A stretch of 64,000 nt of DNA from Sharpea azabuensis DSM 18934 (lineage in GTDB: Bacteria > Bacillota_I > Bacilli_A > Erysipelotrichales > Coprobacillaceae): contig NZ_JNKU01000003.1 of NCBI RefSeq assembly GCF_000702165.1, positions 30,165 through 94,164 of the forward strand, given 5' to 3'. Positions 33,551-42,307 of this stretch are shown here, piece after piece; positions within the stretch are counted from its first letter, which is position 1; every line of letters starts with the position of its first letter. The position numbers and the translations under genes are program-made. The notes below the pieces were generated by a model. The model saw only the letters and a program-made list of their open reading frames with translations, did no database searches and was not told the origin of the DNA.

Positions 33551-34341
33551 TAGTCCTTAAACTTCTTTTCGTAAAGATTCATAAGTTCATCAAGAGACAT
33601 ATTATCATCGATTTCATCAATAAGTGAATCATCTTTCTTTTTGAAATCAAGCTTGAACTTACCTGTTCTCTCTTCAACAATCTTCAAATCATCATCACTT
33701 TGCTCTGTTAAGCTTGCAATATTACGCAATCTATTTTCCACAGAATCAATGACCTGAGCACTGTCAATCTCTCTTGCTGCCTTTTTTTCAGGTGCTTTTT
33801 CTTTTTTTATTTCTTCTTGCTTGACTTCTTCTTGCTTTTCTACAACAGGAGGCTCACTTGTTTTTGTTTCAGCAGCCTCCTCTTGTGGCTTTTTTTCAAT
33901 AGTTTCTTCTTTATGAATTGTTTCCTTGATTTTTTCAGAGAATTTTGTTTTCTTTTTATCCTCTTCATTTGCAGGGCCAAAGAATGGAGACATAACCTGG
34001 ACAAGCTCATCACTTTTCTTGATGACTTTCTTCTTGCTAGGCGCTTTAGAAACAGTCTTTTTCACTGGCTTTTGCTGTTGCACGCCATAAATGGGTGAAA
34101 TAATATCATGCATGATATATGGTTCACTTTTAGTTGTGACAGGCTTAGCCACATTCGCACTCTTGACTTCCTTTTTCTTCTCTTTCTTGACTTCTTCTTG
34201 CTTTTCATCGAAATCATCATAAATGAGTGGTGAAGAAAATTTCTCTTTTAGACGTTCTTCAACCATCGGATCAACAATGTCATGTTTTTCTTCAACAACA
34301 TCGTCATCATCTTCACCAAATAACCAACTACGCCAACCCAT
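33550..34341 (-). CDS. Charged low-complexity protein with repeated SP-x-x-G motifs
   Basis: A 263-residue protein of unknown function, mostly Lys/Glu and probably disordered. It opens MGWRSWLFGEDDDD, an amphipathic tip that could touch membrane. Two near-identical short motifs are set in basic linkers: HDIISPIYGVQ (about residue 80) and QVMSPFFGPAN (about 117); a weaker third is FSSPLIYDD (about 36). The C-terminal third is more ordered: SVENRLRNIASLTEQSDDDL and MSLDELMNLYEKKFKD. Similar SP(I/V)(F/Y)G peptides are familiar to me from Erysipelotrichia/Mollicutes proteins, but I cannot name a family. It lies between trx-like and acpS. Confidence 0.65.
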   Translation of the reverse strand: MGWRSWLFGEDDDDVVEEKHDIVDPMVEERLKEKFSSPLIYDDFDEKQEEVKKEKKKEVKSANVAKPVTTKSEPYIMHDIISPIYGVQQQKPVKKTVSKAPSKKKVIKKSDELVQVMSPFFGPANEEDKKKTKFSEKIKETIHKEETIEKKPQEEAAETKTSEPPVVEKQEEVKQEEIKKEKAPEKKAAREIDSAQVIDSVENRLRNIASLTEQSDDDLKIVEERTGKFKLDFKKKDDSLIDEIDDNMSLDELMNLYEKKFKD

Positions 34342-34344
34342 TAT

Positions 34345-34668
34345 TTATTCCCCCAATCCATCAATAAAGCTTTCTACTTCAGCTTTAGTTTTTCTTAATT
34401 TTGAAACAAATCTACCTGTCTCCTGACCATGATCATAGGCCACAAAAGAAGGTATACCAAGAATCTCCAGTTCAATACATAAATCAAGCAATTTATCACG
34501 ATCTATATAATAGAACTTATACTTGGGATATTCATCAACAATCTCACCAATATAAGTCTTCATGAAATGACAATCAGGACACCATGAAGTTGAAAAAACA
34601 ATAATACTTTTATTTTCAATAGCTTTTTTATAATCTTCAACACTTAATAATTCTACTAACTTATCCAT
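34345..34668 (-). CDS. Thioredoxin family protein
   Basis: A 107-residue thioredoxin fold with active site STSWCPDCHFM (CPDC, about residues 28-31) and the cis-proline region LEILGIPSFVAYDHG. CPDC differs from the WCGPC of classical thioredoxin and is seen in thioredoxin-like or YtpP-type proteins; it is probably a reductant of particular partners. It lies between the disordered protein and trmB, with a trmB overlap of 8 bp. Confidence 0.85.
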   Translation of the reverse strand: MDKLVELLSVEDYKKAIENKSIIVFSTSWCPDCHFMKTYIGEIVDEYPKYKFYYIDRDKLLDLCIELEILGIPSFVAYDHGQETGRFVSKLRKTKAEVESFIDGLGE

Positions 34669-35320
34669 TTTCTTCTCCTTTCACTCTTACTGCTAAGCGA
34701 TAGATAGGACCATTCTTTGAAAACTTTCTTTCATATTCTGTCTGAATATTATCCTCATAACCTTCTTGATGATGTAAATCAAGACATACATCTTCAAATA
34801 CAAATCCATTATTCGCAAAAGTCACTAATGAATATTCAAATAGATTGCGATTATCAGTCTTAAAAATCATTTCCCCCTGCTTCTTTAAAGCATTCTTGTA
34901 GAGCTCTAAAAAGCTTGGATATGTCAGACGTCTCTTGGCATGTCTGCTCTTTGGCCAAGGATCCGAGAAGTTCAAATAGATGCGATCAAGTTCACCATTT
35001 TCAAACAACTCAGGCAATCGAACAGCATCATCTTTTAAGAAGATAAGATTCTTTGGCATTCCTTCTTTTAAAGCCTTTTTAAGTGCCTTATCAAGAACAG
35101 TTGTAAACTTCTCCATCCCAATAAAATTAATATCAGGATAACGACGAGCATTTTCGAGAATAAAATCTCCTTTACCCATCCCAATTTCTATATAAAGAGG
35201 CGCATCCTGGCTTTCAAAACATGAATGCCACTTCCCCTTCATCCCTTCAGGATTAATATATACAATATCACCATGGTCTTTTAAGTGATCTAAAGCTTCA
35301 GGATTATTTCTTAATCTCAT
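34661..35320 (-). CDS. trmB: tRNA (guanine-46-N7)-methyltransferase
   Basis: SAM-dependent methyltransferase for m7G46. The 219-residue sequence has the SAM site LYIEIGMGKGDFILENA (about 45), IGMEKFTTVLDKALKK, and the signature YLNFSDPWPKSRHAKRRL (about 120-135) with substrate-binding residues FKTDNRNLFEYS. Start ATG 35320 follows GGAGGAAAAA. Confidence 0.95.
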   Translation of the reverse strand: MRLRNNPEALDHLKDHGDIVYINPEGMKGKWHSCFESQDAPLYIEIGMGKGDFILENARRYPDINFIGMEKFTTVLDKALKKALKEGMPKNLIFLKDDAVRLPELFENGELDRIYLNFSDPWPKSRHAKRRLTYPSFLELYKNALKKQGEMIFKTDNRNLFEYSLVTFANNGFVFEDVCLDLHHQEGYEDNIQTEYERKFSKNGPIYRLAVRVKGEENG

Positions 35321-35345
35321 TTTTTCCTCCAGAATTATTTCCTAT

Positions 35346-36059
35346 CTATTTTATCATATCATTTACTATTAGACTATGAATTTCGTCATCCGTTAATGGA
35401 CGATATGCTCTTAATGGTAAGTCGGGATCAAGTTCAAGAGGTCCCATTGCTGTACGCTTAAGATATTGCACTTTCTTCCCTCTAGCAATGAACATCCTTT
35501 TAACCTGATGGAACTTGCCTTCCTGAATAGTGACTTCTACCTCACTCTTTTCACCCTTTAAAGCCAATATTTTAAGACAAGCTGGCTTGGTCATAAATTC
35601 ATCTAACTGAATACCTTCCTTAAAAGCCTCAACATCGCTTTGGTCAACAATACCCTCTATTACTGCATAATAAGTTTTATCAACATGATGTTTAGGTGAA
35701 AGCAAGCGATGAGCAAGCTGTCCATCATTTGTTATTAAAAGCAGGCCTTCTGTATCTTTGTCAAGACGGCCAACAGGAAAAAGATCCTTATGATAATCAT
35801 CAATAAGATCCATAACAGTTGGATCAAAGTTGTCCTCCGTTGCTGAAACATACCCGGCTGGCTTATTAAGCATATAATAAACATACTCCTGATAGCTTAT
35901 TTCTTCACCATCTACACATACAACATCATGATCTGCAATATGTATTTTATCGCTTCTTACCAGTTCTCCATTTACACTGACATGCTTGTCTTTAATCAGC
36001 TTCTTGACTTCTTTGCGGCTGCCAACTCCTGCATTGGCTAAATATTTATCAATTCTCAT
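35346..36059 (-). CDS. Pseudouridine synthase, RsuA/RluB family (16S rRNA type)
   Basis: The 237-residue protein starts with an S4 domain (MRIDKYLANAGVGSRKEVKK) and continues with the pseudouridine synthase fold; the catalytic aspartate is in FPVGRLDKDTEGLLLITNDG (about residue 103). The end KRTAMGPLELDPDLPLRAYR is typical. The short form with GRLDKDTEG fits RsuA-type U516 enzymes better than RluB. The ATG at 36059 overlaps the lipoprotein gene by 11 bp; a GTG at 36080 is less likely. Confidence 0.88.
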   Translation of the reverse strand: MRIDKYLANAGVGSRKEVKKLIKDKHVSVNGELVRSDKIHIADHDVVCVDGEEISYQEYVYYMLNKPAGYVSATEDNFDPTVMDLIDDYHKDLFPVGRLDKDTEGLLLITNDGQLAHRLLSPKHHVDKTYYAVIEGIVDQSDVEAFKEGIQLDEFMTKPACLKILALKGEKSEVEVTIQEGKFHQVKRMFIARGKKVQYLKRTAMGPLELDPDLPLRAYRPLTDDEIHSLIVNDMIK

Positions 36060-36522
36060 AATGAATTCTATAAACCTCACTCACTCGCTTGTTTTCATTC
36101 TCATAGGAAAGATAGAGCCTAAGTTCACCTTCACGCTTTACTTTTCCACTTAAAGCAAAGCCTTTATAATACCCTTCTTTTTTGTTGACATAATCTTTCT
36201 TAAGATTATAGCGAGCTTCTTCAAATATGCCTAAAGTTGGATAATACTTATCATTTAAGGCATCGCTATAAGCTAATGCCTTAATATGCTTCATCGTTTT
36301 TGAGGCATTTTGAATAATCAGGTCATAACGATAGCCATCATCCAATGGTGAGTAGACGAGACGATAATCAAAAGGTGGATTTTCATTCCCTCTACTTGAT
36401 TGTGTCTTTTTTACAATTTTATTATATTCCGACATATTATTAACTAATTTGCCATTTTTATTTGTTCTTTGTGCGCACCCAACAAGTGTTAGACAAATTA
36501 GAAATATCAATATCTTTTTCAC
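36049..36522 (-). CDS. Putative lipoprotein
   Basis: A 157-residue protein with a lipoprotein signal MKKILIFLICLTLVGCAQRT (lipobox LVGC, Cys16). The mature part is beta-rich and polar: FDYRLVYSPLDDGYRYDLII and GYYKGFALSGKVKREGELRL. I recognise no family. It is presumably anchored to the outer face of the membrane. It precedes the pseudouridine synthase gene in one unit, driven by an extended -10 promoter (36540) just after the epimerase terminator. Confidence 0.75.
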   Translation of the reverse strand: MKKILIFLICLTLVGCAQRTNKNGKLVNNMSEYNKIVKKTQSSRGNENPPFDYRLVYSPLDDGYRYDLIIQNASKTMKHIKALAYSDALNDKYYPTLGIFEEARYNLKKDYVNKKEGYYKGFALSGKVKREGELRLYLSYENENKRVSEVYRIHYEN

Positions 36523-36539
36523 TAAACATCACCGTTCTT

Positions 36540-36548
36540 ATTATACCA
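36540..36548 (-). promoter_or_regulatory. Extended -10 promoter of the lipoprotein gene
   Basis: TGGTATAAT on the minus strand (TATAAT at 36540-36545), directly downstream of the epimerase terminator. Confidence 0.55.
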
Positions 36549-36550
36549 TA

Positions 36551-36585
36551 GCAAAAGAAAAAGGCTATCATAAATAGCCTTTTTT
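36551..36585 (-). terminator. Terminator of the aldose epimerase gene
   Basis: Stem AAAAAGGCTAT / ATAGCCTTTTT with a five-base loop, starting at the stop codon and ending in TTTTTC; it could work in both directions. Confidence 0.85.
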
Positions 36586-37462
36586 ACTGATTGATCTCAA
36601 TAGAAAATGAGCATTCAAAACTTTCACCTTTATTTAAACGACGCACACCAACTTTGTCTTTAAATTCACCTGTGAAGTCCACATAATCCGTATGACCTAC
36701 CCATGGTTCAATGGCGAGCAGTCCACCCGTATGCTTGCTTGACCAAATCCCGAGGTGATCAAAGTTATGCATATGGAAGACAAGTGACTTCTTGCTTGTG
36801 AGTGTTTTTAAGGCGATATATTCACTCTTAAAATCTCCCACTACAATTGCATCACTGTTGAAAAGAGCTTGTCTGACAAAGAAATGTCTTTCATTTTCTA
36901 AAAATGCCTTTGTCTCATGACTCATCCCACCTCTTGCTGGATAGATGATTTTTGATGACAGACTTTCTTTTTTCTCGAATTCCAAATAGTAATCATTTGC
37001 ATCTTCACCCTCTTCAAATGGGCAGGCAAAGGCTGGATGACCACCAATCTGAAAATAGAGATGATCTTCTCTATCATTAATGACTTTTAATCTTGCTTCA
37101 AGTACATTATCTTTCAACGTATAAGTAACATATAAATCAAAGTCATATGGATACATTGTCTTTGTTTCTTCATTTTCATGCAGATGGAATACAACATGAT
37201 AATCATCATTTTCAACAACTTCATATTCCGAATTTCGAGAAAAGCCATGCTGATTCATCTTATAAGTTTTTCCCTCAATAATAGTCTTCCCATTATGTAA
37301 AGCTCCTACAATTGGAAAGAGAATTGGTGCAGAATGTCCCCATAGTTCAGGATCCTGCTTCCACATATAGTTGATGCCATCTTTTAAACCAATGATTTTT
37401 GAAATTTCTGCTCCCTTTGGTTCTAATTCAACCTCTAAACATGCATTTTTTAATTTTATCAT
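36584..37462 (-). CDS. Aldose 1-epimerase family protein (LacX-like)
   Basis: A 292-residue galactose-mutarotase-like fold. Visible features: PKGAEISKIIG near the start, HGFSRNSEYEVVE (about 80), YFQIGGHPAFACPF with the conserved His (about 145), LAIEPWVGHTDY with the catalytic-type Glu (about 255). The pattern fits the LacX subgroup of unknown sugar specificity rather than GalM itself. ATG 37462 has GGGAGGAC 5 nt upstream. It is a single-gene unit with its own terminator. Confidence 0.85.
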   Translation of the reverse strand: MIKLKNACLEVELEPKGAEISKIIGLKDGINYMWKQDPELWGHSAPILFPIVGALHNGKTIIEGKTYKMNQHGFSRNSEYEVVENDDYHVVFHLHENEETKTMYPYDFDLYVTYTLKDNVLEARLKVINDREDHLYFQIGGHPAFACPFEEGEDANDYYLEFEKKESLSSKIIYPARGGMSHETKAFLENERHFFVRQALFNSDAIVVGDFKSEYIALKTLTSKKSLVFHMHNFDHLGIWSSKHTGGLLAIEPWVGHTDYVDFTGEFKDKVGVRRLNKGESFECSFSIEINQ

Positions 37463-37511
37463 AATGTCCTCCCTCATTTACCTGTAAACCCTATCAACAT
37501 TATAACACTTC

Positions 37512-37540
37512 AAATAAAAAGAAGAAGCTTTATTGCTTCT
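37512..37540 (-). terminator. Terminator of the nusA-infB-rbfA unit
   Basis: AGAAGC / GCTTCT stem with a short loop, then TTCTTTTTATTT, at the rbfA stop codon. Confidence 0.7.
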
Positions 37541-37880
37541 CCTCTTCTGCTTTATGTAATTTTCTAATAAGCTCTTCGATATGATTACCATATTCCAATG
37601 AATCATCAACAACGAAATGAAGCTCAGGACATTTTCTTATTTTTAAGACATGCGCAAGCTTGCTTCGAATAAAGCCTTTGCTTCTTTCAAGTGCATCCAT
37701 GCCTCTTTTTTCATGTTCCATAAAAGATATATAGACTTTCGCAATCGATAAATCATTTGTCAGTGTTACTGATGTAACAGTACACATACGTAATGCAGGA
37801 TCCTTCACTTCATCACGTAGAATAAGGGAAAGTTCTTTCTGCATTGTTGCTTCTAGACGTTCTTTTTTTAATTGTGACAT
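37530..37880 (-). CDS. rbfA: 30S ribosome-binding factor A
   Basis: KH-type 30S maturation factor. The 116-residue sequence has SQLKKERLEATMQKELSLIL, the region CTVTSVTLTNDLSIAKVYIS, and RKCPELHFVVDDSLEYGNHI with the conserved end. It follows infB with a single-base gap and is the last gene of the rimP-nusA-ylxR-ylxQ-infB-rbfA unit. The ylxP, truB and ribF genes that often follow in other Firmicutes are absent here. Confidence 0.95.
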   Translation of the reverse strand: MSQLKKERLEATMQKELSLILRDEVKDPALRMCTVTSVTLTNDLSIAKVYISFMEHEKRGMDALERSKGFIRSKLAHVLKIRKCPELHFVVDDSLEYGNHIEELIRKLHKAEEEKQ

Positions 37881-37881
37881 A

Positions 37882-39756
37882 TTATGCCTCTACTTCTTCC
37901 ATAACAAATCCTTCAACAATATCACCAATCTTAATATCATTGAAGTTTTCAATTGTCAGACCACAATCATAGCCCTGGTTAACCTGCTTTACATCATCCT
38001 TGAAACGTCTTAATGAAGCAAGCTTACCTTCATAAACGACAACGCCATCACGAATCAGACGAACGCCACAGTCACGCTTAATGCAACCATCTGTTACCAT
38101 ACAGCCAGCGATATTACCAATCTTAGAAACCTTATAGATTTCACGAATTTCTGCCTGACCTGTAACAACTTCTTCTAATTCAGGTGCTAACATACCCTTC
38201 ATGGCTGCTTCGATTTCTTCCACCATCTTATAGATGATATTATGCAATCTAATTTCAACGCCTTCCTCTTCAGCCTTGCGTCTTACCGCAGCAGTAGGAC
38301 GAACATTGAAGCCATAGATAATGGCTTTAGATGCGCTTGCAAGTAAGACATCTGATTCTGTAATAGCGCCTACAGTTGAACGGATGACATTGACTTTAGC
38401 ACCTTCAATATTGATTTTTTCAAGTGTTGCCTTCACGGCTTCAGCAGTACCGTCAACATCTGCTTTGACAATGACATTTAACTGCGCAAGCTGGCCTTCC
38501 TTGATCTGGTTATAAAGATCATCCAGACTCATGGCGCTTGTAGTATTTCTTTCTTCTTCTTTCTTCTTTTCTGCTCTTGCTTCACCAATATGACGCGCTG
38601 TCTTATCACTATCGAAGACCATGAACTTGTCACCAGCTTCAGGTACTTCATTTAGACCTGTGATGGCAACTGGTGTTGCAGGTGTCGCCTTCTTAAGCGT
38701 ACGGCCATTATCCCCTGTCATCTGACGGACACGTCCATATGTTGTACCAACAACGATAGGATCTCCAGGATGTAATGTTCCATTCTCCACTAACAATGTT
38801 GCAACGGGACCTCTGCCCTTATCAAGACGTGCTTCAACAACAGTACCATAAGCTGCTCTATTTGGATTAGCCTTAAGTTCTGCCATTTCCGCAACAACAG
38901 TAATAGCTTCAAGTAAGTCCTGAACACCAGTACCCTTCTTGGCTGAGATATCCTGATATACAACATCTCCGCCCCATTCTTCAGGCATTAGACCAAATTC
39001 AGACATTTCCGTACGAATACGATCAGGAGATGCACCTGGTTTATCAATCTTGTTGACGGCAACAATGATAGGTACACCGGCTGCCTTCGCATGGTCAATC
39101 GCTTCTCTTGTCTGAGGCATGACACCATCATCAGCAGCAACCACAATAATAACAATATCAGTGACCTGAGCACCACGAGCACGCATAGCTGTGAAAGCTT
39201 CATGGCCTGGTGTATCGAGGAATGTCACCTTCTTGCCATTAACATCAACCTGGTAGGCACCAATATGCTGAGTAATACCGCCACTTTCGCCTTCTGCAAC
39301 ATGGGACTTTCTAATATAGTCCAACAACGTTGTTTTACCGTGGTCAACATGACCCATAATTGTGACAACTGGTGGTCTAGGAACAAGATCTTCTTCTTTA
39401 TCTGGTTCAATGAGATCTTCAAAGTTTGTTTCATCGACTGTTGCAATCTTCTTAGGTTCATAGCCATATTCAAGACAGATCAATTCAACCTGCTCATCAT
39501 TTAATGCCGTATTGATTGTCACCATCGTTCCAAGCATAAAGAGAACCTTGATGACTTCAGCAGGTGTATGATTGATTTTCTGAGCTAATTCATCAACCGT
39601 AATACCTTCTTCATATTCACAAATGCCATCATTAAGGATTTTATTCTCTTCTTTTCTTGGCTTAAAGTTATTGTTTTTATGATTACGATTGTTGTTTCGT
39701 TTTTTATTATTCCCATTATTCTTATTTTTATTCGTATTTGTATTCTTCTTAGCCAT
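37882..39756 (-). CDS. infB: Translation initiation factor IF-2
   Basis: GTPase that places fMet-tRNA in the P site. It is a short IF-2 (624 residues) with an abbreviated N-terminus, made of Asn/Lys-rich sequence for about 30 residues, then the IF2-N domain ([21 protein letters not shown]). The G domain has [45 protein letters not shown] and [11 protein letters not shown]. Domains II, III and the C-terminal tRNA-binding C2 ([18 protein letters not shown]) follow. It overlaps the ylxQ-type gene by 8 bp. Confidence 0.97.
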   Translation of the reverse strand: MAKKNTNTNKNKNNGNNKKRNNNRNHKNNNFKPRKEENKILNDGICEYEEGITVDELAQKINHTPAEVIKVLFMLGTMVTINTALNDEQVELICLEYGYEPKKIATVDETNFEDLIEPDKEEDLVPRPPVVTIMGHVDHGKTTLLDYIRKSHVAEGESGGITQHIGAYQVDVNGKKVTFLDTPGHEAFTAMRARGAQVTDIVIIVVAADDGVMPQTREAIDHAKAAGVPIIVAVNKIDKPGASPDRIRTEMSEFGLMPEEWGGDVVYQDISAKKGTGVQDLLEAITVVAEMAELKANPNRAAYGTVVEARLDKGRGPVATLLVENGTLHPGDPIVVGTTYGRVRQMTGDNGRTLKKATPATPVAITGLNEVPEAGDKFMVFDSDKTARHIGEARAEKKKEEERNTTSAMSLDDLYNQIKEGQLAQLNVIVKADVDGTAEAVKATLEKINIEGAKVNVIRSTVGAITESDVLLASASKAIIYGFNVRPTAAVRRKAEEEGVEIRLHNIIYKMVEEIEAAMKGMLAPELEEVVTGQAEIREIYKVSKIGNIAGCMVTDGCIKRDCGVRLIRDGVVVYEGKLASLRRFKDDVKQVNQGYDCGLTIENFNDIKIGDIVEGFVMEEVEA

Positions 39757-40057
39757 TCGTTAACCTCCTTACTTTGTCTTTTAACGTCTTGCTAAAACCT
39801 CGATCAGTAATGCCAAAGACCATTCGGTTTGCTTTCCCAATCGCGTTAGAGAGATGAGTGCTATCTTCGAGAATGAGATAATCTACATGATAGAATTGGC
39901 ATTTGTCAATATATTTCTTTTTCGTATTTTCGCTTGCATCACTTGCGATAATCACCAAGTCAACTCTATTTGAACGAATCCCCTTGAGGACACTTTCACC
40001 AGTAATGACCTTATTGGCACGAAATGCTAATCCTAAGAAATTATAGATATTATTCAT
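39749..40057 (-). CDS. ylxQ: L7Ae/L30e family protein (YlxQ)
   Basis: A 102-residue member of the L7Ae/L30e/S12e/Gadd45 fold (YlxQ, sometimes rplGB), a probable RNA-binding protein. [19 protein letters not shown], then [20 protein letters not shown] and the C-terminal [20 protein letters not shown] are typical. It lies between ylxR and infB, the usual place, with 8-bp overlaps on both sides. Confidence 0.9.
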   Translation of the reverse strand: MNNIYNFLGLAFRANKVITGESVLKGIRSNRVDLVIIASDASENTKKKYIDKCQFYHVDYLILEDSTHLSNAIGKANRMVFGITDRGFSKTLKDKVRRLTNG

Positions 40058-40307
40058 TCACGTAACCTCTCAATTCTTCATATAATTCTTCTGGGATTTC
40101 TGCTTCCAGCACACGGTTCAGCACTTTTTTCTTGATAGCTAAATCAATAGCTTCATTTGATTTCTTGATATAAGCGCCACGCCCATTTGCTTTTCCTGTA
40201 GGATCTACGAAGACTTCGCCTTCCTTGTTTTTTACGATACGAATGAGCTCTTTCTTTGGGAGACGTTCATTCGTTACCACACATCTTCTTAAAGGTACTT
40301 TCTTCAT
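40050..40307 (-). CDS. ylxR: YlxR family protein
   Basis: An 85-residue protein with the YlxR core: PLRRCVVTNERLPKKELIRI, FVDPTGKANGRGAYI and the helical end. Solved members have an exposed basic face (GRGAY motif) and have been proposed to bind nucleic acid or to act as a nucleoid/regulatory factor. The ATG at 40307 follows GAGGTGG; it lies in the nusA-infB block as usual. Confidence 0.9.
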   Translation of the reverse strand: MKKVPLRRCVVTNERLPKKELIRIVKNKEGEVFVDPTGKANGRGAYIKKSNEAIDLAIKKKVLNRVLEAEIPEELYEELRGYVNE

Positions 40308-40318
40308 AAGCCACCTCA

Positions 40319-41737
40319 CTAATCATCATAGTATTCATCAAAAGCATCATAATCGATGTCTTCATCATATTTTGGATCATAATCAGGTTCTTCATCATCT
40401 TCATCTAAGTCTTCATCTTCAGATAAAATCTTGACATAATCCTGATCGTCATCATTACCCTGTTCAAGCTTTTCTTTTAAGGTTTCAGCCGCTTCACTAT
40501 CATGTGATTCATGTTTCACTGGAGCGCTCTTCTTGACTTTTTTAGCTACCTTCTCTTCAGTTTCCTTAGCTTCTTCTTCACTAGCTGCAACTTCTTCATT
40601 CTGATTCGTTTCATCACTAGCTTCCATAGCTTCTAGGAATTCTTCATTGAAGTCATCATCAACATCAAAGTTAATACCTGCTTCATTCGCTTCAGTTTCA
40701 CTCTTGATATCAATCTTCCAGCCTGTTAAACGAACGGCTAAGCGCGCATTCTGGCCCTTCTTACCAATGGCAAGAGAAAGCTGATCATCAGGAACAATAA
40801 CCAATGCAGAAGTATCCTTCTCATTAAGTTTCACCTTATCAACACGAGCTGGTGATAATGCGTTAGAAATATATGTGATTGGATCATCACTATATTCAAT
40901 AATATCAATCTGTTCACCATTCAATTCCGTTACAACATTACGCACACGCGTGCCCTTAGGACCAACGCATGAACCAATTGGATCGATATCAGGGTTTTCT
41001 GTGCTGACAGAAATCTTGCTTCTTTCTCCAGGTTCTCTTGAAACAGAATGAATCACAACAGTACCATCATAGATTTCAGGCACATTCATTTCAAATAAAC
41101 GTTTAACTAAGCCTGGATCAGTTCTTGAGACTCCAATATGTGTACCCTTTGTACCTCTTTCAACAACCGAAACATAAACTTTCAAATGCTGTCCTTCAAC
41201 AAGCTGCTCGCCAGGAATCTGAGCATTTAATGGAAGAAGGGCTCCTGTTTTACCAATATTGACAATCGCAAATTTAGGTTCAACACGCTCAACAAGACCA
41301 TTGATGATTTCATCCTGCTTATCAACATATTCCTGATAAAGTGCTTCTTTTTCTGCTTCTCTGATTTTTTGTCTTAAAAGCTGCTTTGTCTGAATGGCAG
41401 CTAAACGGCCAAAGACTTCTGGTGAGATTTCAGTAACAACTTCATCACCAACCTTGTATTTTGGGTTGATTTCCTGTGCTTCTTCTTCTGAAAGCTGGTA
41501 ATCTTCATCCATGACATCATCAACAACCTGCTTAATATCAAACAATCTAATACGACCAGTTTCGCCATCAATAGTACAGCGAATAATTGATTCACTGCCC
41601 GCATAGTTCTTTTTATAAGCCTTTTCTAATGCTTCCTTAAGAGCATCAAGAACAGTCATCTTGTCAATTCCACGTTCCTGTTCTAATAAATTTAATGCAT
41701 CAATAAAATTAGGTGTTTTACTTTTCTTAGCAGCCAT
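40319..41737 (-). CDS. nusA: Transcription termination/antitermination factor NusA
   Basis: RNA-polymerase-associated factor. The N-terminal domain is followed by S1 (VNGLVERVEPKFAIVN region) and two KH domains (SCVGPKGTRVRNVVTEL and LSLAIGKKGQNARLAVRLTG). Domain order matches Firmicute NusA. The 472-residue length is longer than the about 370 of Bacillus because of an acidic tail of about 100 residues (EEVAASEEEAKETEE and the final DED/DEY-rich run). The tail is low complexity and resembles the acidic extensions of some related genomes; its role is unknown. Confidence 0.96.
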   Translation of the reverse strand: MAAKKSKTPNFIDALNLLEQERGIDKMTVLDALKEALEKAYKKNYAGSESIIRCTIDGETGRIRLFDIKQVVDDVMDEDYQLSEEEAQEINPKYKVGDEVVTEISPEVFGRLAAIQTKQLLRQKIREAEKEALYQEYVDKQDEIINGLVERVEPKFAIVNIGKTGALLPLNAQIPGEQLVEGQHLKVYVSVVERGTKGTHIGVSRTDPGLVKRLFEMNVPEIYDGTVVIHSVSREPGERSKISVSTENPDIDPIGSCVGPKGTRVRNVVTELNGEQIDIIEYSDDPITYISNALSPARVDKVKLNEKDTSALVIVPDDQLSLAIGKKGQNARLAVRLTGWKIDIKSETEANEAGINFDVDDDFNEEFLEAMEASDETNQNEEVAASEEEAKETEEKVAKKVKKSAPVKHESHDSEAAETLKEKLEQGNDDDQDYVKILSEDEDLDEDDEEPDYDPKYDEDIDYDAFDEYYDD

Positions 41738-41748
41738 CTTTTACCTCC

Positions 41749-42210
41749 TTAAAATTTAACGGCTAGTCTTATAAACTCAATATTATCATAATCAGTCACA
41801 ATCTTCTTCTTTGCCCCTTTCGCAAAGAACTGGAAGGTTAATGCCTGATCTTCAACACTTACAAGTGTACCTTCAAACGTATCAAATCCCTTAATTGCTT
41901 CTTTCAATTCGACATGAACATATTCACCAACATTATTCACTACCGCATTGAAATCTCTTAAAGGCTTTTCAATCCCCGGAGAAGATACTTCTAAATAATA
42001 CTCATCCTTAATCACATCAATTTCATCAAGTTTTTCACTTACAGCTTCACTTACAGCTACACAAGTATCCATATCCAGCAAGCCTTCATTCTTCTCAATG
42101 AAAACACGTAAATACATCTCACCTTTTTCCTGTTCATAAACCAAATCATCCAGGTAACAATCATGAGCTTCAATAATAGGTAAAATAGCTTCTTTGATCT
42201 TCTCTAACAT
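41749..42210 (-). CDS. rimP: Ribosome maturation factor RimP
   Basis: 30S assembly factor (old name YlxS). ATG 42210 follows GGAGGAAGC. The N-domain begins MLEKIKEAILPIIEAHDCYL and has EKGEMYLRVFIEKNEGL; the second part YYLEVSSPGIEKPLRD is the family signature. The 153-residue length is normal. It heads the nusA operon behind a promoter inside the polC end and a strong hairpin in its leader. Confidence 0.94.
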   Translation of the reverse strand: MLEKIKEAILPIIEAHDCYLDDLVYEQEKGEMYLRVFIEKNEGLLDMDTCVAVSEAVSEKLDEIDVIKDEYYLEVSSPGIEKPLRDFNAVVNNVGEYVHVELKEAIKGFDTFEGTLVSVEDQALTFQFFAKGAKKKIVTDYDNIEFIRLAVKF

Positions 42211-42230
42211 GCTTCCTCCATTCAACAAAG

Positions 42231-42254
42231 AACGAGAGGGTTGCCCCTCTCGTT
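42231..42254 (-). promoter_or_regulatory. Leader hairpin of the rimP-nusA operon
   Basis: Perfect 10-bp stem AACGAGAGGG / CCCTCTCGTT with a GCAA (GNRA-type) tetraloop on the minus strand, 20 nt before the rimP start. The following sequence, CTTTGTTG, is a poor T-run, so it may be a weak attenuator or a protein-binding/stabilising hairpin. Confidence 0.75.
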
Positions 42255-42278
42255 AACTTAAAACTATTAACTAACTGC

Positions 42279-42307
42279 ACTATAGCACACATACTACTAT
42301 AAGTCAA
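42279..42307 (-). promoter_or_regulatory. Promoter of the rimP-nusA-infB operon
   Basis: TTGACT (42302-42307, inside the last codons of polC), 17-nt spacer, TATAGT (42279-42284). Confidence 0.75.
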
